From the NCBI GenBank assembly GCA_026874595.1, contig CM049311.1:9339676-9403675 (forward strand): a stretch of DNA of 64,000 bases, read 5' to 3'. Shown piece after piece: positions 24,884-38,056 of the stretch; within the stretch, counting starts at the first letter, position 1, and the number at the start of each line of letters is the position of its first letter. Origin of the DNA: Sipunculus nudus. Taxonomy: Eukaryota; Annelida; Sipuncula; Golfingiida; Sipunculidae. The translations under genes and the position numbers were made by a program. A model generated the notes under the pieces. It had not been told where the DNA came from. It ran no database searches and saw only the letters and a program-made list of their open reading frames with translations.

Positions 24884-27800
24884 ACAAGGGACCTATGGGT
24901 CACGGCGCTCAGCTGTTACATATGATAAACAAGTGACCCATGGGTCATGACACTCAGCTGCCAAGCATGACCTGTGACATCATGGACTGAGATTCACAAC
25001 TTTCAGTCAAATTTTGAAGAACCAATTTTCCAATTTGTTGATAATTTTCTATGACAACAGAAATATATATCACCTATGTCTGGTTAAAACACAGTGAATT
25101 GATGGTATGAGAAAATGCATGATTGTTAAGCTATCAGGAACAATTCCAATAGCTTGCTTGAAACCTGTCAGTCTCAAAAGGAACACCACAAAGGGCAAAT
25201 ATAAGATCAAAATATATAGCAAAAATCAAGGAAGTCCATGCAAGAATTATTGAGAAACAGGTGCTTCTGTATGAATTTTTTTTCAATACAAGCCAACTGT
25301 ACTGCACTTTTATAAATGGTGGTAATATTTATTCAGAAATATTTGACCCAATCCTTTACAAGATTACATAAATAAACATCCAACTGCATTCACTTTATCT
25401 GTTCTTGAGATAATATGATCAAAAGGAATTAAAAGATGGTTGCCTGGTGGCCATATTGGACTTCTGACAAGTCTGAAATCAGACAACAAACATTCTCTAA
25501 ATCGGACCAAACATTAAAGAAAAATTACTGAAACTGCACTGAAGAAAGAATTTCTAAGGTGGCTAACTGGCAGACATAATGGATTTCTGACAAGTATGAC
25601 ATTTGATATTCCACATTCTCTAATAAGAGACCAAACTTGGGGCAAATTATCCAGTAATGAATGCCCAAAATAATTCAAAAGGCATGTCCAGGCCCTCATA
25701 TCAGATTTATAGATATGCAATTGTAAAAAGTGTAAGTCCAATATTTTTTATTATCACTCTGCTTTTCAATGGGGTCAGCAGGGTAGGTAAACTGCCAAAC
25801 CTGAAAGAAAAGAAATGCAGAAAGCATGACTAAGAGTCTTGAAATAAAACAAAAAGCCATCCTAAATCAGAGTACACATCCACATATTATGAGAACAAAC
25901 ATTTGCTTTTATATGTGGTGATATATATTAAAATATTCGGATATCTAGGAAACTAAGTTTATTGCTAGGATTCCATAAAATAAACTGAAAAATGTTCCCA
26001 TCATCTTATAAATCAGTAGCTAAACCTTAATACTATACTCTCATAGTCTTAATGCCTGGCTGAAGCATTCAGACAACAGTGTTTTTGTTATGAAGTAACG
26101 AGCTACTTATCACTGAGCCTGATCACTTAATAGGCTGATACAAAAGGGAGTCATATGTCACCAGTGTCACTCACAATTACAGCCACACAGGGAGATGTAC
26201 CAGCTGGAGTGGGATGGTTATATATACAAGAAAAATAGAGATGGTCTATAAAATAAGTAATTGTGAACATCCCTGACCTTTTGCCCAAATATCAACTGGA
26301 TTCTTTCTAAATGATGGGAAACTACTAACCACCTAAATCTGGTGTAATTACTTGGCAACCAATGGGTGAATAACTTTGACCTGCAACCTTTAACCTGCTG
26401 ACCAGCTGACCCCAAAATCAATAAGCTATTTATTTAAGCAAAAGACCCATAAATATGAAGTTTGAGTCAAACTGACTGATGCATAGATGTGGCATATGTG
26501 AAAGACTGAAGGTTTGGGTTGAACAGTTACACTTGAAATATGCTCACAAGCATTTAGAACAATTAAATATTGTGACCTTGACCTTTGACTTTTTGACCTC
26601 AACATCAATAGGCTTCTTCCCTTATTGGTAGGTAAGCCATATATGACAGATGGAAGGTACAGATAGAAAAGTTTGCCTGAAAATGACTCCATGCAAGAAG
26701 TGGGTGCTGTGAACTTGACCTTTGACCTCAAAATCAACAGGTCTTTTCCCCTGTTGGCAGAGAAGCGTAATCAGTGCTGGAAGGTTTGGAATGAAAAGTT
26801 TAGCTTGAAATGTGTCCACAACCTTTTCAAAGAAGTGGATCCTGTGACCCTGACCTTTGACCTTGTGACCTCAAAATCTATAGGTTTCTTCTCCACTTAG
26901 TAGGTGAGCTATATGTGAAAGATCAAAGAATTGGGATGAAAGGGTTAGCTTAAAATGCATCCACAGGCTTTTCAAAGAAGAGGCTCCTGTGACCTTGACC
27001 TTTGGACCTAAAAAATATTATGGTTCTTCCCCTGTTGGTAGGTGAGCTGTATGTGAAAGATGGAAGGTTTGGGATGAAAATTTTGTCTCAAATAGTTATT
27101 TCTGGGGGGTGCAAATACACCCCATAACTTCGAGAATAAAGGTCGCAGTGACCTAATTTCAGGTTTGCAAGGAGATCTTTTTATAACCTCTAAAACTGCA
27201 TAGGGTTCATGGCCTAGCCCCTACGGTTACAAATTGTGCCCTGCTAACGGCCGGACGGACAGACGGAAGGACGACGGACAAAGACCCATCGCTATAGCCC
27301 AGCATGACTGAAAGTCAGCTGAGCTAAAAAATATGATTTAGAAATGAGGCACATGCGGGTTTTGTGTGGAAATAAAATAAGCTGTATTATGAGTTGTTGT
27401 TGTTTAGCTTATGTATGATTTTGATAGTATCTATGGAGACAGGGAAGAGGATTGATTTCATTTATATTATTAACAAATGGAGTAGTATTGTCACACAGAT
27501 TTTGACTTGGCCATATAACTTATAAGCAGAACATATAATATAAGAGTTTAACTATTTATTAAAAAAAAATTACAAATATTGTCCCAAATATAATTTTTAT
27601 CAAAAATAATAAGAGAATCATATGAATTTTTTAAATGAAATATAACTGAAATGATTATTAAAATAATATTAAAGAATATATTCATGAATGCATTCATGAA
27701 TACATTTTGAAAGTATTTGCACTGGTATTCATATACTTTCATTTTTACCTGAATTCCCATTCTTTATGCAAGAAATTTTATAATGGAGTACATATTCATA

Positions 27801-27905
27801 TTCGTATTTAATTTTCAATTGCAAAGTATTTGCACCATGTCAGGTATTTATATAGTTTTCAACAAACAATGATGTTGAGAATCCAGAATATACAAAATTC
27901 ACACA
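24884..27905 (+). mobile_element. Short GACCCATGGGTC-headed element interrupted by the 2.4-kb copy
   Basis: Head ACAAGGGACCTATGGGTCAC at 24885, its body resuming at 27331 (ATATGATTTAGAAATGAGGC) and running to about 27905. The uninterrupted relative is at 28990-29592. Non-coding. Confidence 0.75.
24929..27330 (+). mobile_element. 2.4-kb element, copy 1, inserted in a related element
   Basis: Head ACAAGTGACCCATGGGTCAT, a long unique middle, half-site monomers at about 26270-27080, a GGACGG tract and a CAGCATGACTGAAAGTCAGC hairpin ending in AAAAA. Nearly identical to 44455-46869 over the entire length. It splits another element: the left part (24884-24928) and the right part (27331 on) are contiguous in the related copy at 28990-29050. 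Non-coding. Confidence 0.88.
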
Positions 27906-28989
27906 TTTAAATAATGATCATAAGTACCTGGTTTTATGGCTTTTATTTATATTAAAAAAAAATAAATGTAATATATTCATTTCGGACTAATTTCACATCA
28001 ATGTACACACTAGACACAGTAGGAATCTATATTAGTATTATCAACTGCATCTTTGTCTATCATTAATTTCCTTCATATGATCCCTAATGATTAGTAATGA
28101 ATAATATGATTTACTTTTTTTATCATTTAAATTGAACTGAAAAATACTGCATGGTATTATTTGGAATATGTGACACTCTAGTAATCAATACAAGACTCTT
28201 ATATCATCAGTAACTGCAAGTTAATTTCCTGTTATTATAAACTAACAAATTCCTTTTCTATTTTTCTTTAATTTGTTATTAAAATCAATAAAAATTTATT
28301 AATTTATTGTTTATTGTTATGTTGTTGGTTAAAACTACTAGATGAGTTGGGTTGGACACCTGGATTAACTGTGGCTGGGCATAAGCTGCCTGGCTGCCCC
28401 AGTGAATGCCTCACCTCAAGCATGCATAATTTGCTGAAAGTTCAACAAGGTCAACATACAGGTGACTCAAGAGGGGCTTGAGAGAGCCAAGGTCTGACAT
28501 GGTCTCATAAAAACATAAATAAAAGCTACAATTTTTGGCCAATTTCTTTTAGCTTTCTAAACTAAAAAGCTGAAATTCTTAAGCATGCATGATATGAAAA
28601 TTGTATCAACAGTGCTCACAGGAAACAAACGTGCCATGGTCAAATTTGGGCAAAATTTAAGGTACTAATTTTATATTTATACTAATAACTTATAAAATTT
28701 GAAAAATTCAGAAACTATTTTTGGTATTCAATTGAATCTTGATTAAATAATGTTATATCCCTGACAAAAAATTCTCTAGCTTCAGCAATCCCCTTGTAAA
28801 GGGAGTAAATATATTCCTTGATTTTTTACAAAGTGCATTATGTTTGGGCCCTAAACTCAAAACAATTACGCAATACTGACATCATTTCTGGCATGTGCTT
28901 AGAGAATGTATAGAAAAATATATATATTATATATGATTAAAGTCAGACCAGTGGTTTTGATATTAGGCAGTCTTGAAGTGTAACAATGG

Positions 28990-29592
28990 GACAAGGGACC
29001 CATGGGTCACGGCACTCAGCTGTTATATATGATAAAAATATGATTTGGGAAAGAGGCATATGCTGGTTTTGTGTGGTAATAAATATAAGCTTTATTATGA
29101 GTTGTTGGTGTTTAGCCTATGTATGATTTTGATAGTATCTTTGGAGACAGGGAAGAGGATTGATTTCATTTATTTTATTAACAAATGGATTGCTATTGTC
29201 ACACAGATTTTGACTTGGCCATATAACTTATATGCAGCACATATAATAAAAGAGTTTAACTATTTATTAAAATTTAATAACAAATATTGTGCCAATATAA
29301 TTTTTATTAAAAATAATAAGAGAATCATATGATTTTTTTAATAAAATATAACTGAAATAATTATTAAAATAATATTATAGAATATATGCATTCATGAATA
29401 CATTTTGAAAGTATTGGCACTGGTATTCAAATACTTTCATTTTTACCTGAATTCCCATTCTTATGCAAGAAATTTTATAATGGAGTACATATTCATATTC
29501 ATATTCATATTCATATACATTTGCAAAGTATTTGTACCATGTCTGGTATTTATTCAGTTTTAGCCAAACAATAATGTTCAGAATCCAGAATA
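28990..29592 (+). mobile_element. Uninterrupted relative of the split element
   Basis: ACAAGGGACCCATGGGTCAC, then CAGCTGTTATATATGAT joined directly to AAAAATATGATTTGGG; body matches 27331-27905. It shows the empty site of the 2.4-kb insertion. Followed at once by the head of the next element (29594). Confidence 0.75.
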
Positions 29593-29593
29593 T

Positions 29594-31467
29594 AAACAAA
29601 GGACCCATGGGTCACGACAAAAGTTTGAAATTTTTGCAAATGCAAAATATGAAAAATATTCTATTGTAATGTTTTATATTTATATAAGCATATGAAAAGC
29701 TAAGAGGAAAGGGCCCTCCTACTTGGTTATAGTAAAGTTCTCAATATATGATTGCAAACTAATACTCTGACAAGACTGTCATAAAGAAAAACAGTAAAAG
29801 TTTTGAGATACTGAGATGCATATGAAAAATTTACAGATGGACAGGCAAGTGGACAGAATGGACTAATACCTTCATTTTACTTTCAAGGGAATAATGCATT
29901 AAAGTTTATATATAAGCCTATTTTTTTAGCATATCCACTTTTTTTATAAATAGTTTTTATCTGATTCATTTTTTTTATTTACAAGTGCTATAAATTTGTA
30001 ATATAAAAGTGAAAATATAAGTTAAAATATTAGATTTCTAAGTTGCAATCATTATATATCCAGATTGTAGCTCACATTGGGTCATATTATGCATACACAT
30101 ATATTCTATTATTTTTAAATCAAATGTTTAAACTGAATGTAAAAGAAAATAATGCCACAACATGGCATCTACAAAATTATTCCTTGAATCCCTATTAAAA
30201 AGTTTTGCACACTGGAGTTTTCAGGACATGCTTAATTTTATTCACCGAAATAAAATAAAAGATTCAGTAAATTTGATAAAATAAAAACATCTTTTCAAAT
30301 AAAGTATACACACTGTTGGTTGAATGAGGGACAAACAATATCATTATGCTAATTACAATCTCAGCTATAATTAATAACTGGAATTAATAGTCAATTCACA
30401 CCTGGTGAAGTTTTACTCTTGTGAAGTAAAGCATTACTTATCTGATGAACATCCACACTTTCATAGCAATACATCACTTTGTGGACACAATTAAATGTGC
30501 ACTTTAACCATTGTAACCCTGGTGGTACAATACAAAATCTAAAATGTAGCATATCCAAAAATAAAATAAAATACAGAAAATTATAACATTCATCTAGTTT
30601 ATGCACCAGCTGGGGGGGGGGGGTTGATTGCAGGGCAGAGGAGAAGCCTGCTAGTAGTGGCCAAGCTGGGTCAAGGAAAGCTGCCTGGGGTGGGTTACAT
30701 AATGCAAGTGAAGGCTGTACTACTAGGTGGGCCAGAAGTAAACAACACTTGACATGGTTTATGAAAACTTGAATAAAAGCTACTCTTTTCAAACAATTTC
30801 TTTAAAATTTCAGATTTTAAAAGATTCAATCCTTATGTATATATGCTGTGAAAATTAAATCAACAGTGCTTACAGGGAAAAAACGTGCCACTGCCAAAGT
30901 TGGACAAAATTTAAGGTATTTATTTTTTATTAATGCTAATAACTTGAAAAATTTGCAAAATTCAGATCTAATTTTGGGCAAACAATTGAATCTTGATTAA
31001 ATAAAGTTATATTCCTGAAAAAAAGTCTTCAGCTTCAGCAATTCTCATGTTAAGTGAGCAAATATATTTCCTGATTTTTTTAAAATTGCATTATATTTGG
31101 GCCTATAACTTCAAAATAATACCCAATACTGACCTAATTTTTGGTATGTGCACAGAAAATGTATGGAAGAATATGAATACTAAATATGATAAAAAACAGA
31201 TCAGTGGTTTTGATATTAGGCAGACTTGAAGTGTAACAATTGCTTTTTTATGGAAAAAGGAGGTTTTTCCTTAATATCTCCAAGGAACGAAGTTCTAATG
31301 ACCCAATTTTCGGTAGGGTAGGAGATTTTGGGGACATCTAATGGTATGCAGAATTTTGGATTCGTAGGTCCAACAGTTTTAAAATGTGCCCTGTTAACGG
31401 CCGGACGGACGACGGACAAAGGACCACGACTATAGCTCAGATGACTTATAGTCAGCTGAGCTAAAAA
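29594..31467 (+). mobile_element. 1.9-kb element, full copy (partner of 1-1610)
   Basis: Head ACAAAGGACCCATGGGTCAC, G tract at about 30612-30623, GGACGG tract and terminal hairpin at 31436-31464, then AAAAA. From 29874 it is nearly identical to 1-1610. No open frame of note. Confidence 0.85.
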
Positions 31468-32110
31468 TTAAGTTTTTCATTAATATCTTGAAGGTATAAG
31501 GTCCTAGTGACCAAATTCTTGGCATGGTAGGGGATTTTGGAGACATCTAATTGTATGCCAAATTTTAGGAACTGAGAGCTGCAGCTGGGGAGCTGAGCTC
31601 TTGCAAACTGCATAACACTAGTTGATGTAAATAATATGTTACATGGTGCTTGAAAACTTGAATAAAATCTACAGTTTTTGATCAACTGGTGACCTTTGAC
31701 CTCATGACCCCATGACCCCAAAATCAATTGGAGTCTAGCTTTTTCAATGGGACATATATAAGTCAAGTTTGAAATCAATACATCAATAAAAGCAGGAATT
31801 ATCATCCAGAAACTAATTTTTGGACAGATAGCTCCTGTGGCATTGACCTTTGACCTTGTGACCCAAAAATTTATATGGATCATCCACTATTGGCAAGTGA
31901 GCTAAATATTCAAGACGGAAGACCTGGGATGTAAGTGTGGCTTAAAATGCATCTACATTATCTTTAAAAATGCCAGTCCAGTGACCTTGACCTTTGACCT
32001 CATGACCCTAGAACCTTTAGGGTTCTTACTTTAGTGGTGGGCCATACATAAGTCATGTTTGAAATCAATATGGCTATCAAGGTGTGTTATTTTCACCATA
32101 TATGGTAATA
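31468..32110 (+). mobile_element. Fragments with half-site monomers
   Basis: First a piece like 23970-24115 (AATATCTTGAAGGTATAAGG), then monomers with TGACCTTGACCTTTGACC (31982) and GGGCCATACATAAGTCATG. Probably two truncated members. Confidence 0.6.
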
Positions 32111-32652
32111 TTCAAGGTCAAGGCCACTATCATAGGAAAGGTCATGACCCCAATTTAAATAAACATCATCCCATAACCTATACCTATGTATATGCATAAA
32201 TTAAAAGAAATCTGTCCATTAGTTTTCGACTTATAATGCTCACAATACTGTAAGGTGGCAATTTTGGGGTTATATAACAGCACGAAAAACAAGTAAAGAA
32301 TAATAGGTGGCGCCACCAGTTTCTTGAACATGACAACCCTGTCCATGATCTTCCATCAACTTGATTTTTGGATAAATCCATGCAAGAATTCTTGAGATAT
32401 TAAAGAATTTGTGTGATTTTCCCCAAAATTGGACCTATTCAAGGTCAAGGACACTCTCCTAGTAAATGTCATGACCTCATTTTAAATAGGTGTCGTCCTC
32501 TTACCCATATCTATACATATACCAAGTTTGGTTAAGTTCCGTGAAATATTGTTTTGGGTAATTGCACCAATAAGATTTATATGCGGCTGCAGCGGTGGCG
32601 GGACTGGTATGAAAACATAGTATCCCCCGACTTTGTCTGGGGATACAATTAA
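32110..32652 (+). mobile_element. Element end with GTATCCCC hairpin
   Basis: Contains the palindrome GGTGGCGCCACC (32307-32318) and ends in AAAACATAGTATCCCC, an 11-base loop and GGGGATAC (32639-32646). A decayed copy of the same end is at 57450-57490. The 5' border is uncertain. Non-coding. Confidence 0.6.
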
Positions 32653-32714
32653 TACTGTAATAGAGTAAAAAGTAAACAGAAGTGTGTAATAAGCTAAAAT
32701 AACTATTAACTTAC

Positions 32715-32842
32715 TTTCCAAACACTGGGTTGAGTTCATTTTTGATGCGATTCTCCTTGTCTATCTTCTCTTTCTTGCCCAGTATTAGCTTCACATAAGG
32801 ATCAGCCTTACCATTCAAGTCCATGGGATGGAGGTCATTACA
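32715..32842 (-). CDS. OTOF: Ferlin exon 18: C2E loop 1
   Basis: Residues 868-909 plus two bases of 910; 128 nt, phase 0 to 2. CNDLHPMDLNGKADPYVKLI, with D875 and D881 as loop-1 Ca2+ ligands, then LGKKEK and NELNPVFGK. Vertebrate otoferlin has ATDLHPADINGKADPY here. Acceptor atattacag, donor gtaagt. It follows the 5.2-kb minisatellite intron and precedes the 14.65-kb intron. Confidence 0.97.
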
Positions 32843-32937
32843 CTGTAATATGACAATGTGGAAACACAGAATCAACAAATGATTTATATGGATAAAATCT
32901 CATGTAATTAAAATATTTGGCCGTGAAGCACAAATTT

Positions 32938-35900
32938 TCATACATGTGATTATGACTTTGATATTGTTGGTGTATAAAAACAGCAAAATTGATGGAGAGA
33001 ACAGGGACATGTGAATAAAATGAATAGTGACTTCCAGCTGGAGTATAAAGGAATCCTGACATCTGAATGGTGGCAAAGACAAAGACATCTGCATGGAGGA
33101 GAAACCTAAGGTGATGACAAAGGCAAAGACATCTGCATGGAGGGGAAACTTAAGGTGATGAAAGGAAAAAAACATCATACATGTGATTATGACTTTGATA
33201 TTGTTGGTGTATAACAACAGCAGAATGGATGGAGAGAACAGGGACATGTGGATAAAATGAATGGTGACTTCCAGCTGGAGTATACAGGAATCCTGACATC
33301 TGAATGGTGGCAAAGACAAAGACATCTGCATGGAGGAGAAACCTAAGGTGATGACAAAGACAAAGACATCCGCATGGAGGAGAAACTTAAGGTGATGGCA
33401 AAGACAAAGGCATCTGCATGGAGGGGAAACTTAAGGTGATGGCTAAGACAAAGACATCTGCATGGAGGGGAAACTTAAGGTGATGACAAAGACAAAGACA
33501 TCCAAATGGAGAGGAAACTTAAGGTGATGACAAAGACAAAGACATCCAAATGGAGAGGAAACTTAAGGTGATGACAAAGACAAAGACATCTGCATGGAGG
33601 GGAAACTTAAGGTGATGGCAAAGACAAAGACATCTGCATGGAGGGGAAACTTAAGGTGATGACAAAGACAAAGACATCATACATGTGATTATGACTTTGA
33701 TATTGTCAGTGTATAACAACAGCAGAATGGATGGAGAGAACAGGGAAATGTGGATAAAATAAATTGTGACTTCCAGCTAGAGTATAAAGGTATCCTGACA
33801 TCTGAATGGTGGCAAAGACAAAGACATCTGCATGGAGGGGAAACTTAAGGTGATGACAAAGACAAAGACATCTGCATGGAGGGGAAACTTAAGGTGATGA
33901 CAAAGACAAAGACATCTGCATGGAGGGAAAACTTAAGGTGATGACAAAGACAAAGACATCTGCATGGAGGGGAAACTTAAGGTGATGACAAAGACAAAGA
34001 CATCTGCATGGAGGGGAGGAAACTTAAGGTGATGACAAAGACAAAAACATCTGCATGGAGGGGAAACTTAAGGTGATGACAAAGACAAAGAAATCCGCAT
34101 GGAGGAGAAACTTAAGGTGATGGCAAAGACAAAGGCATCTGCATGGAGGGGAAACTTAAGGTTATGGCTAAGACAAAGACATCTGCATGGAGGGGAAACT
34201 TAAGGTGATGACAAAGACAAAGACATCTGCATGGAGGGGAAACATAAGGTGATGACAAAGACAAAGACATCTGCATGGAGGGGAAACTTAAGGTGATGAC
34301 AAAGACAAAGACATCTGCATGGCGGGGAAACTTAAGGTGATGACAAAGACAAAGACATCTGCATGGAGGGGAAACTTAAGGTGATGACAAAGACAAAGAC
34401 ATCTGCATGGAGGGGAAACTTAAGGTGATGACAAAGACAAAGACATCTGCATGGAGGGGAAACTTAAGGTGATGACAAAGACAAAGACATCTGCATGGAG
34501 GGGAAACTTAAGGTGATGACAAAGACAAAGACATCCGCATGGAGGGAAAACTTAAGGTGATGACAAAGACAAAGACATCTGCATGGAGGAGAAACTTAAG
34601 GTGATGGCAAAGACAAAGGCATCCGCATGGAGGGGAAACTTAAGGTGATGGCAAAGACAAAGACATCCGCATGGAGGGGAAACTTAAGGTGATGACAAAG
34701 ACAAAAACATCTGCATGGAGGGGAAACTTAAGGTGATGACAAAGACAAAGACATCTGCATGGAGGGGAAACTTAAGGTGATGACAAAGACAAAGACATCT
34801 GCATGGAGGGGAAACTTAAGGTGATGACAAAGACAAAGACATCTGCATGGAGGGGAAACTTAAGGTGATGACAAAGACAAAGACATCTGCATGGAGGGGA
34901 AACTTAAGGTGATGGCAAAGACAAAGACAACGCATGGAGGAGAAACTTAAGGTGATGGCAAAGACAAAGGCATCTGCATGGAGGGGAAACTTAAGGTGAT
35001 GGCAAAGACAAAGACATCCGCATGGAGGGGAAACTTAAGGTGATGGCTAAGACAAAGACATCTGCATGGAGGGGAAACTTAAGGTGATGACAAAGACAAA
35101 GACATCCAAATGGAGAGGAAACTTAAGGTGATGACAAAGACAAAGACATCCAAATGGAGAGGAAACTTAAGGTGATGACAAAGACAAAGACATCTGCATG
35201 GAGGGGAAACTTAAGGTGATGGCAAAGACAAAGACATCTGCATGGAGGGGAAACTTAAGGTGATGACAAAGACAAAGACATCATACATGTGATTATGACT
35301 TTGATATTGTCAGTGTATAACAACAGCAGAATGGATGGAGAGAACAGGGAAATGTGGATAAAATAAATTGTGACTTCCAGCTAGAGTATAAAGGTATCCT
35401 GACATCTGAATGGTGGCAAAGACAAAGACATCTGCATGGAGGGGAAACTTAAGGTGATGACAAAGACAAAGACATCTGCATGGAGGGGAAACTTAAGGTG
35501 ATGACAAAGACAAAGACATCTGCATGGAGGGAAAACTTAAGGTGATGACAAAGACAAAGACATCTGCATGGAGGGAAAACTTAAGGTGATGACAAAGCCA
35601 TCTGCATGGAGGGGAAACTTAAGGTGATGACAAAGACAAAGACATCATACATGTGATTATGACTTTGATATTGTCAGTGTATAACAACAGCAGAATGGAT
35701 GGAGAGAACAGAGAAATGTGGATAAAATAAATTGTGACTTCCAGCTAGAGTATAAAGGTATCCTGACATCTGAATGGTGGCAAAGACAAAGACATCTGCA
35801 TGGAGGGGAAACTTAAGGTGATGACAAAGACATCTGCATGGAGGGGAAACTTAAGGTGATGACAAAGACATCTACATGGAGGGGAAACTTAAGGTGATCA

Positions 35901-36170
35901 CAAAGATAAAGACATCTGCATGGAGGGGAAACTTAAGGTGATGACAAAGGCAAAGACATTTGCACGGGGGAGAAACTTAAGGTGATGACAAAGACAAAGA
36001 CATCTGCATGGAGGGGAAACTTAAGGTGATGACAAAGAGAAAGACATCTGCATGGAGGGGAAACTTAAGGTGATGACAAAGACAAAGACATCTGCATGGA
36101 GGGGAAACATTTATGTGATGGAAAAGACAAAGACATCTGCATGGAGGGGTAACATTTAGGTGACTTCTAG
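32938..36170 (+). repeat. 44-bp minisatellite, about 3.2 kb, with higher-order units
   Basis: Tandem units of 44 bp (GACATCTGCATGGAGGGGAA ACTTAAGGTGATGACAAAGACAAA, written in two parts), roughly 55-65 copies. Blocks are separated by a longer segment starting TCATACATGTGATTATGACT, present at about 32938, 33175, 33678, 35280 and 35646. Many neighbouring units are identical, so the array is young. As 44 is not a multiple of three and splice sites are absent it is non-coding; it lies inside the intron between C2E exons 17 and 18. Confidence 0.95.
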
Positions 36171-36550
36171 ATGAAGGACAAGAAAAAGTTGATCTCTGGT
36201 ACAGATCTGGTATGTCCCCTGCCTGTTGTGGAAGTAGCCCTTCATGAGGTGTGTCAATGGTGGGAGTCTGGTGACTCTGCCTCTAATTCAAGTTTATGCA
36301 TCAACATCATTTGGGCATTATCACCTCTATAACCTTGAATGTGTCAAGGTAATCCATATTTGAACCTGACCAAGCCCTTTATCAATTTATGAGGTGTATA
36401 AATTCTGCAAGTTTGATGACTATCTCCAATTCTTTTTAAGTTATTGCTTTAACATCATTTTAGCATTATGGCCTCTGTGACCTTGATTTGTCAAGGTCAT
36501 ACATATTCGAACTTGACCTAGCCCTTTAAGAGGTGTACCACTGGTGTGAG

Positions 36551-37391
36551 TAGGGTTGGGACGGTTACCGGTATACGGTATTATCACGATATCTGACCGC
36601 TACGGTTATCATACCGTCAACTTTCCTATTATCGCGATATCACGATATCAATTTTTGTTCACGATTTTGGTTCACAAGCAAGCCCTTGAAGTTCAAAATA
36701 AATTTATTTCAAAGAATTGCATTTATTTTCATAAACCACGTGTATTGGAATACACGCGTATGGGTGGAAGCGTGTGCTTACAGACTTCTGGATTAGTCGG
36801 AAATGTCCGGAAGTAGCAGGATGAATCAGAAAGGACAAAAGCTTGAGAATTCCAGGAGAAATTAACATTATAATGAAAGAGCAATAAATAAACACATTTA
36901 TGCTTTTATTGCATGGAACGAAAATGTCAACATAAAAGTGTCACCACTGAATCGAACATTCCATACGGGTTGCATATTATGCCATATAAAATTGAGATGA
37001 TATATTTAGCCATGATTCGTATGACATGCTCTCCAAAAATTCGCCGGCATTCTCCGGCTTTTATGTAGCTATAGGAAACTGATGGAAAGTTCTAACAAGC
37101 GTGATTCGACGATGGGGGCAGGACTTCCCGCGCCTCAAGCTTGCGCACCTGCAGGACCTTCATGCAACTTACATCACTTAATGAGTCATTCTGTGGTACT
37201 GGCACAATAGGTATAAATTATATTAATACTTAACCCCTTGTATAAAGTCAAGACTTTAAAGATGGTTGTTATAAATATCATTATTGATGGCTTATTAATG
37301 CCATTAATTGAAAATATCGCGATATCACGGTATATCACGATAAATTTGAATAATTATCATGATATCAAAAACCTATATCGTCCCAACACTA
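36551..37391. mobile_element. hAT-type non-autonomous transposon, 841 bp
   Basis: Flanked by an exact 8-bp duplication GGTGTGAG (36543-36550 and 37392-37399). Terminal inverted repeats TAGGGTTGGGACGGT and, reversed, TAGTGTTGGGACGAT; subterminal CGCGATATCACG blocks on both sides. An 8-bp duplication and TAG-GTTGGGA termini are typical of hAT elements. No transposase: it depends on a helper. Confidence 0.9.
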
Positions 37392-37399
37392 GGTGTGAG

Positions 37400-37545
37400 T
37401 ATGGAGACTTAGTGTTAATTTATTTTTACGTTATTGCATTAACATCAATCTGTGAAGGACAGATGGATGGAAACAAAGACATAGGACAGCATGACAGGCG
37501 GACGCTTTCTATGTCCCTTGCCGAAGGCGGGGGACAACAATGAAA
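37400..37545 (+). mobile_element. Element end with GGGGACA hairpin
   Basis: The sequence interrupted by the hAT element (GCCCTTTAAGAGGTGTACCA type at 36240-36550) continues here and ends in ATGTCCCTTGCCGAAGGCGG then GGGACAACAA, a hairpin (37512-37536) similar to that at 12232-12260. So the hAT element entered an older hairpin-ended element. Confidence 0.6.
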
Positions 37546-38056
37546 AAAGTGACTTCTATTTGGAGAACAAAGAGAATGAACTTATCAGTGGAGGATAAAG
37601 AATCCTGACACCTGAATGGAGGGCACAGATAAAAGTGACATTTGGATTGAAGTTAGAGAAAAGAAGACATCTGGGTGGGGTGAAAAAACAGGTTCTTCTA
37701 GTCTGAAGGTAGAAATAAAATGTCTTCAGGATGGAGATTAAAGAGATTACCTGAGTGACTTCTTTAGGGAAGAGAGTAAAAGGATGACTTTCAGATCCAG
37801 AAAAAAAGGAGAAAACCCCTTTAGGTTGGAGGGAAAAGTGACAGTTGATCAGATGGACAGATAAACAGAGAGACAGACCTTGAGCCGGTCACCATACGTC
37901 ATAAATGTCTTCAGTGTGGGAGGCAAAGGATAAAAAAATTTCTAATAACATCCTCTGTCATATTTCATTGCTATGGGGATAATTTTTGTTTTTATATATT
38001 ATTTCCTCTCCGGTGACAAAAGTGAGAGGTGAGACAGATGTACAAGACATACTTAC

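Larger units (their letters stand above)
18065..32714. other. Intron 18 (14.65 kb), repeat nest
   Basis: The largest intron seen, interrupting the C2E domain between its loop 1 and loop 3. Nearly all of it from 18.9 kb rightwards belongs to related non-autonomous elements listed separately. I found no exon in it: the flanking phases (2/2) join directly and the domain is complete without it. Short stretches around 20.9-22.0 kb appear non-repetitive. Confidence 0.8.
32843..38056. other. Intron 17
   Basis: 5.2 kb: minisatellite, hAT insertion and an older element. At 37550-37860 irregular GAATCCTGACACCTGAATGG-like text resembles the higher-order spacer of the minisatellite. No exon found; flanking phases are both 0 and the C2E fold is continuous. 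Confidence 0.75.

Noticed and set aside
32900-33331. 143-codon open frame on the minus strand in the minisatellite
   Set aside because: It follows two copies of a repeat spacer; the 44-bp period shifts frame each unit and no family is recognised.
33064-36170. CRISPR-like array
   Set aside because: The units are head-to-tail without unique spacers, the genome is animal, and the period is that of a minisatellite.
36551-37391. Transposase gene in the hAT element
   Set aside because: Its frames are short and show no hAT domain; the element is non-autonomous.
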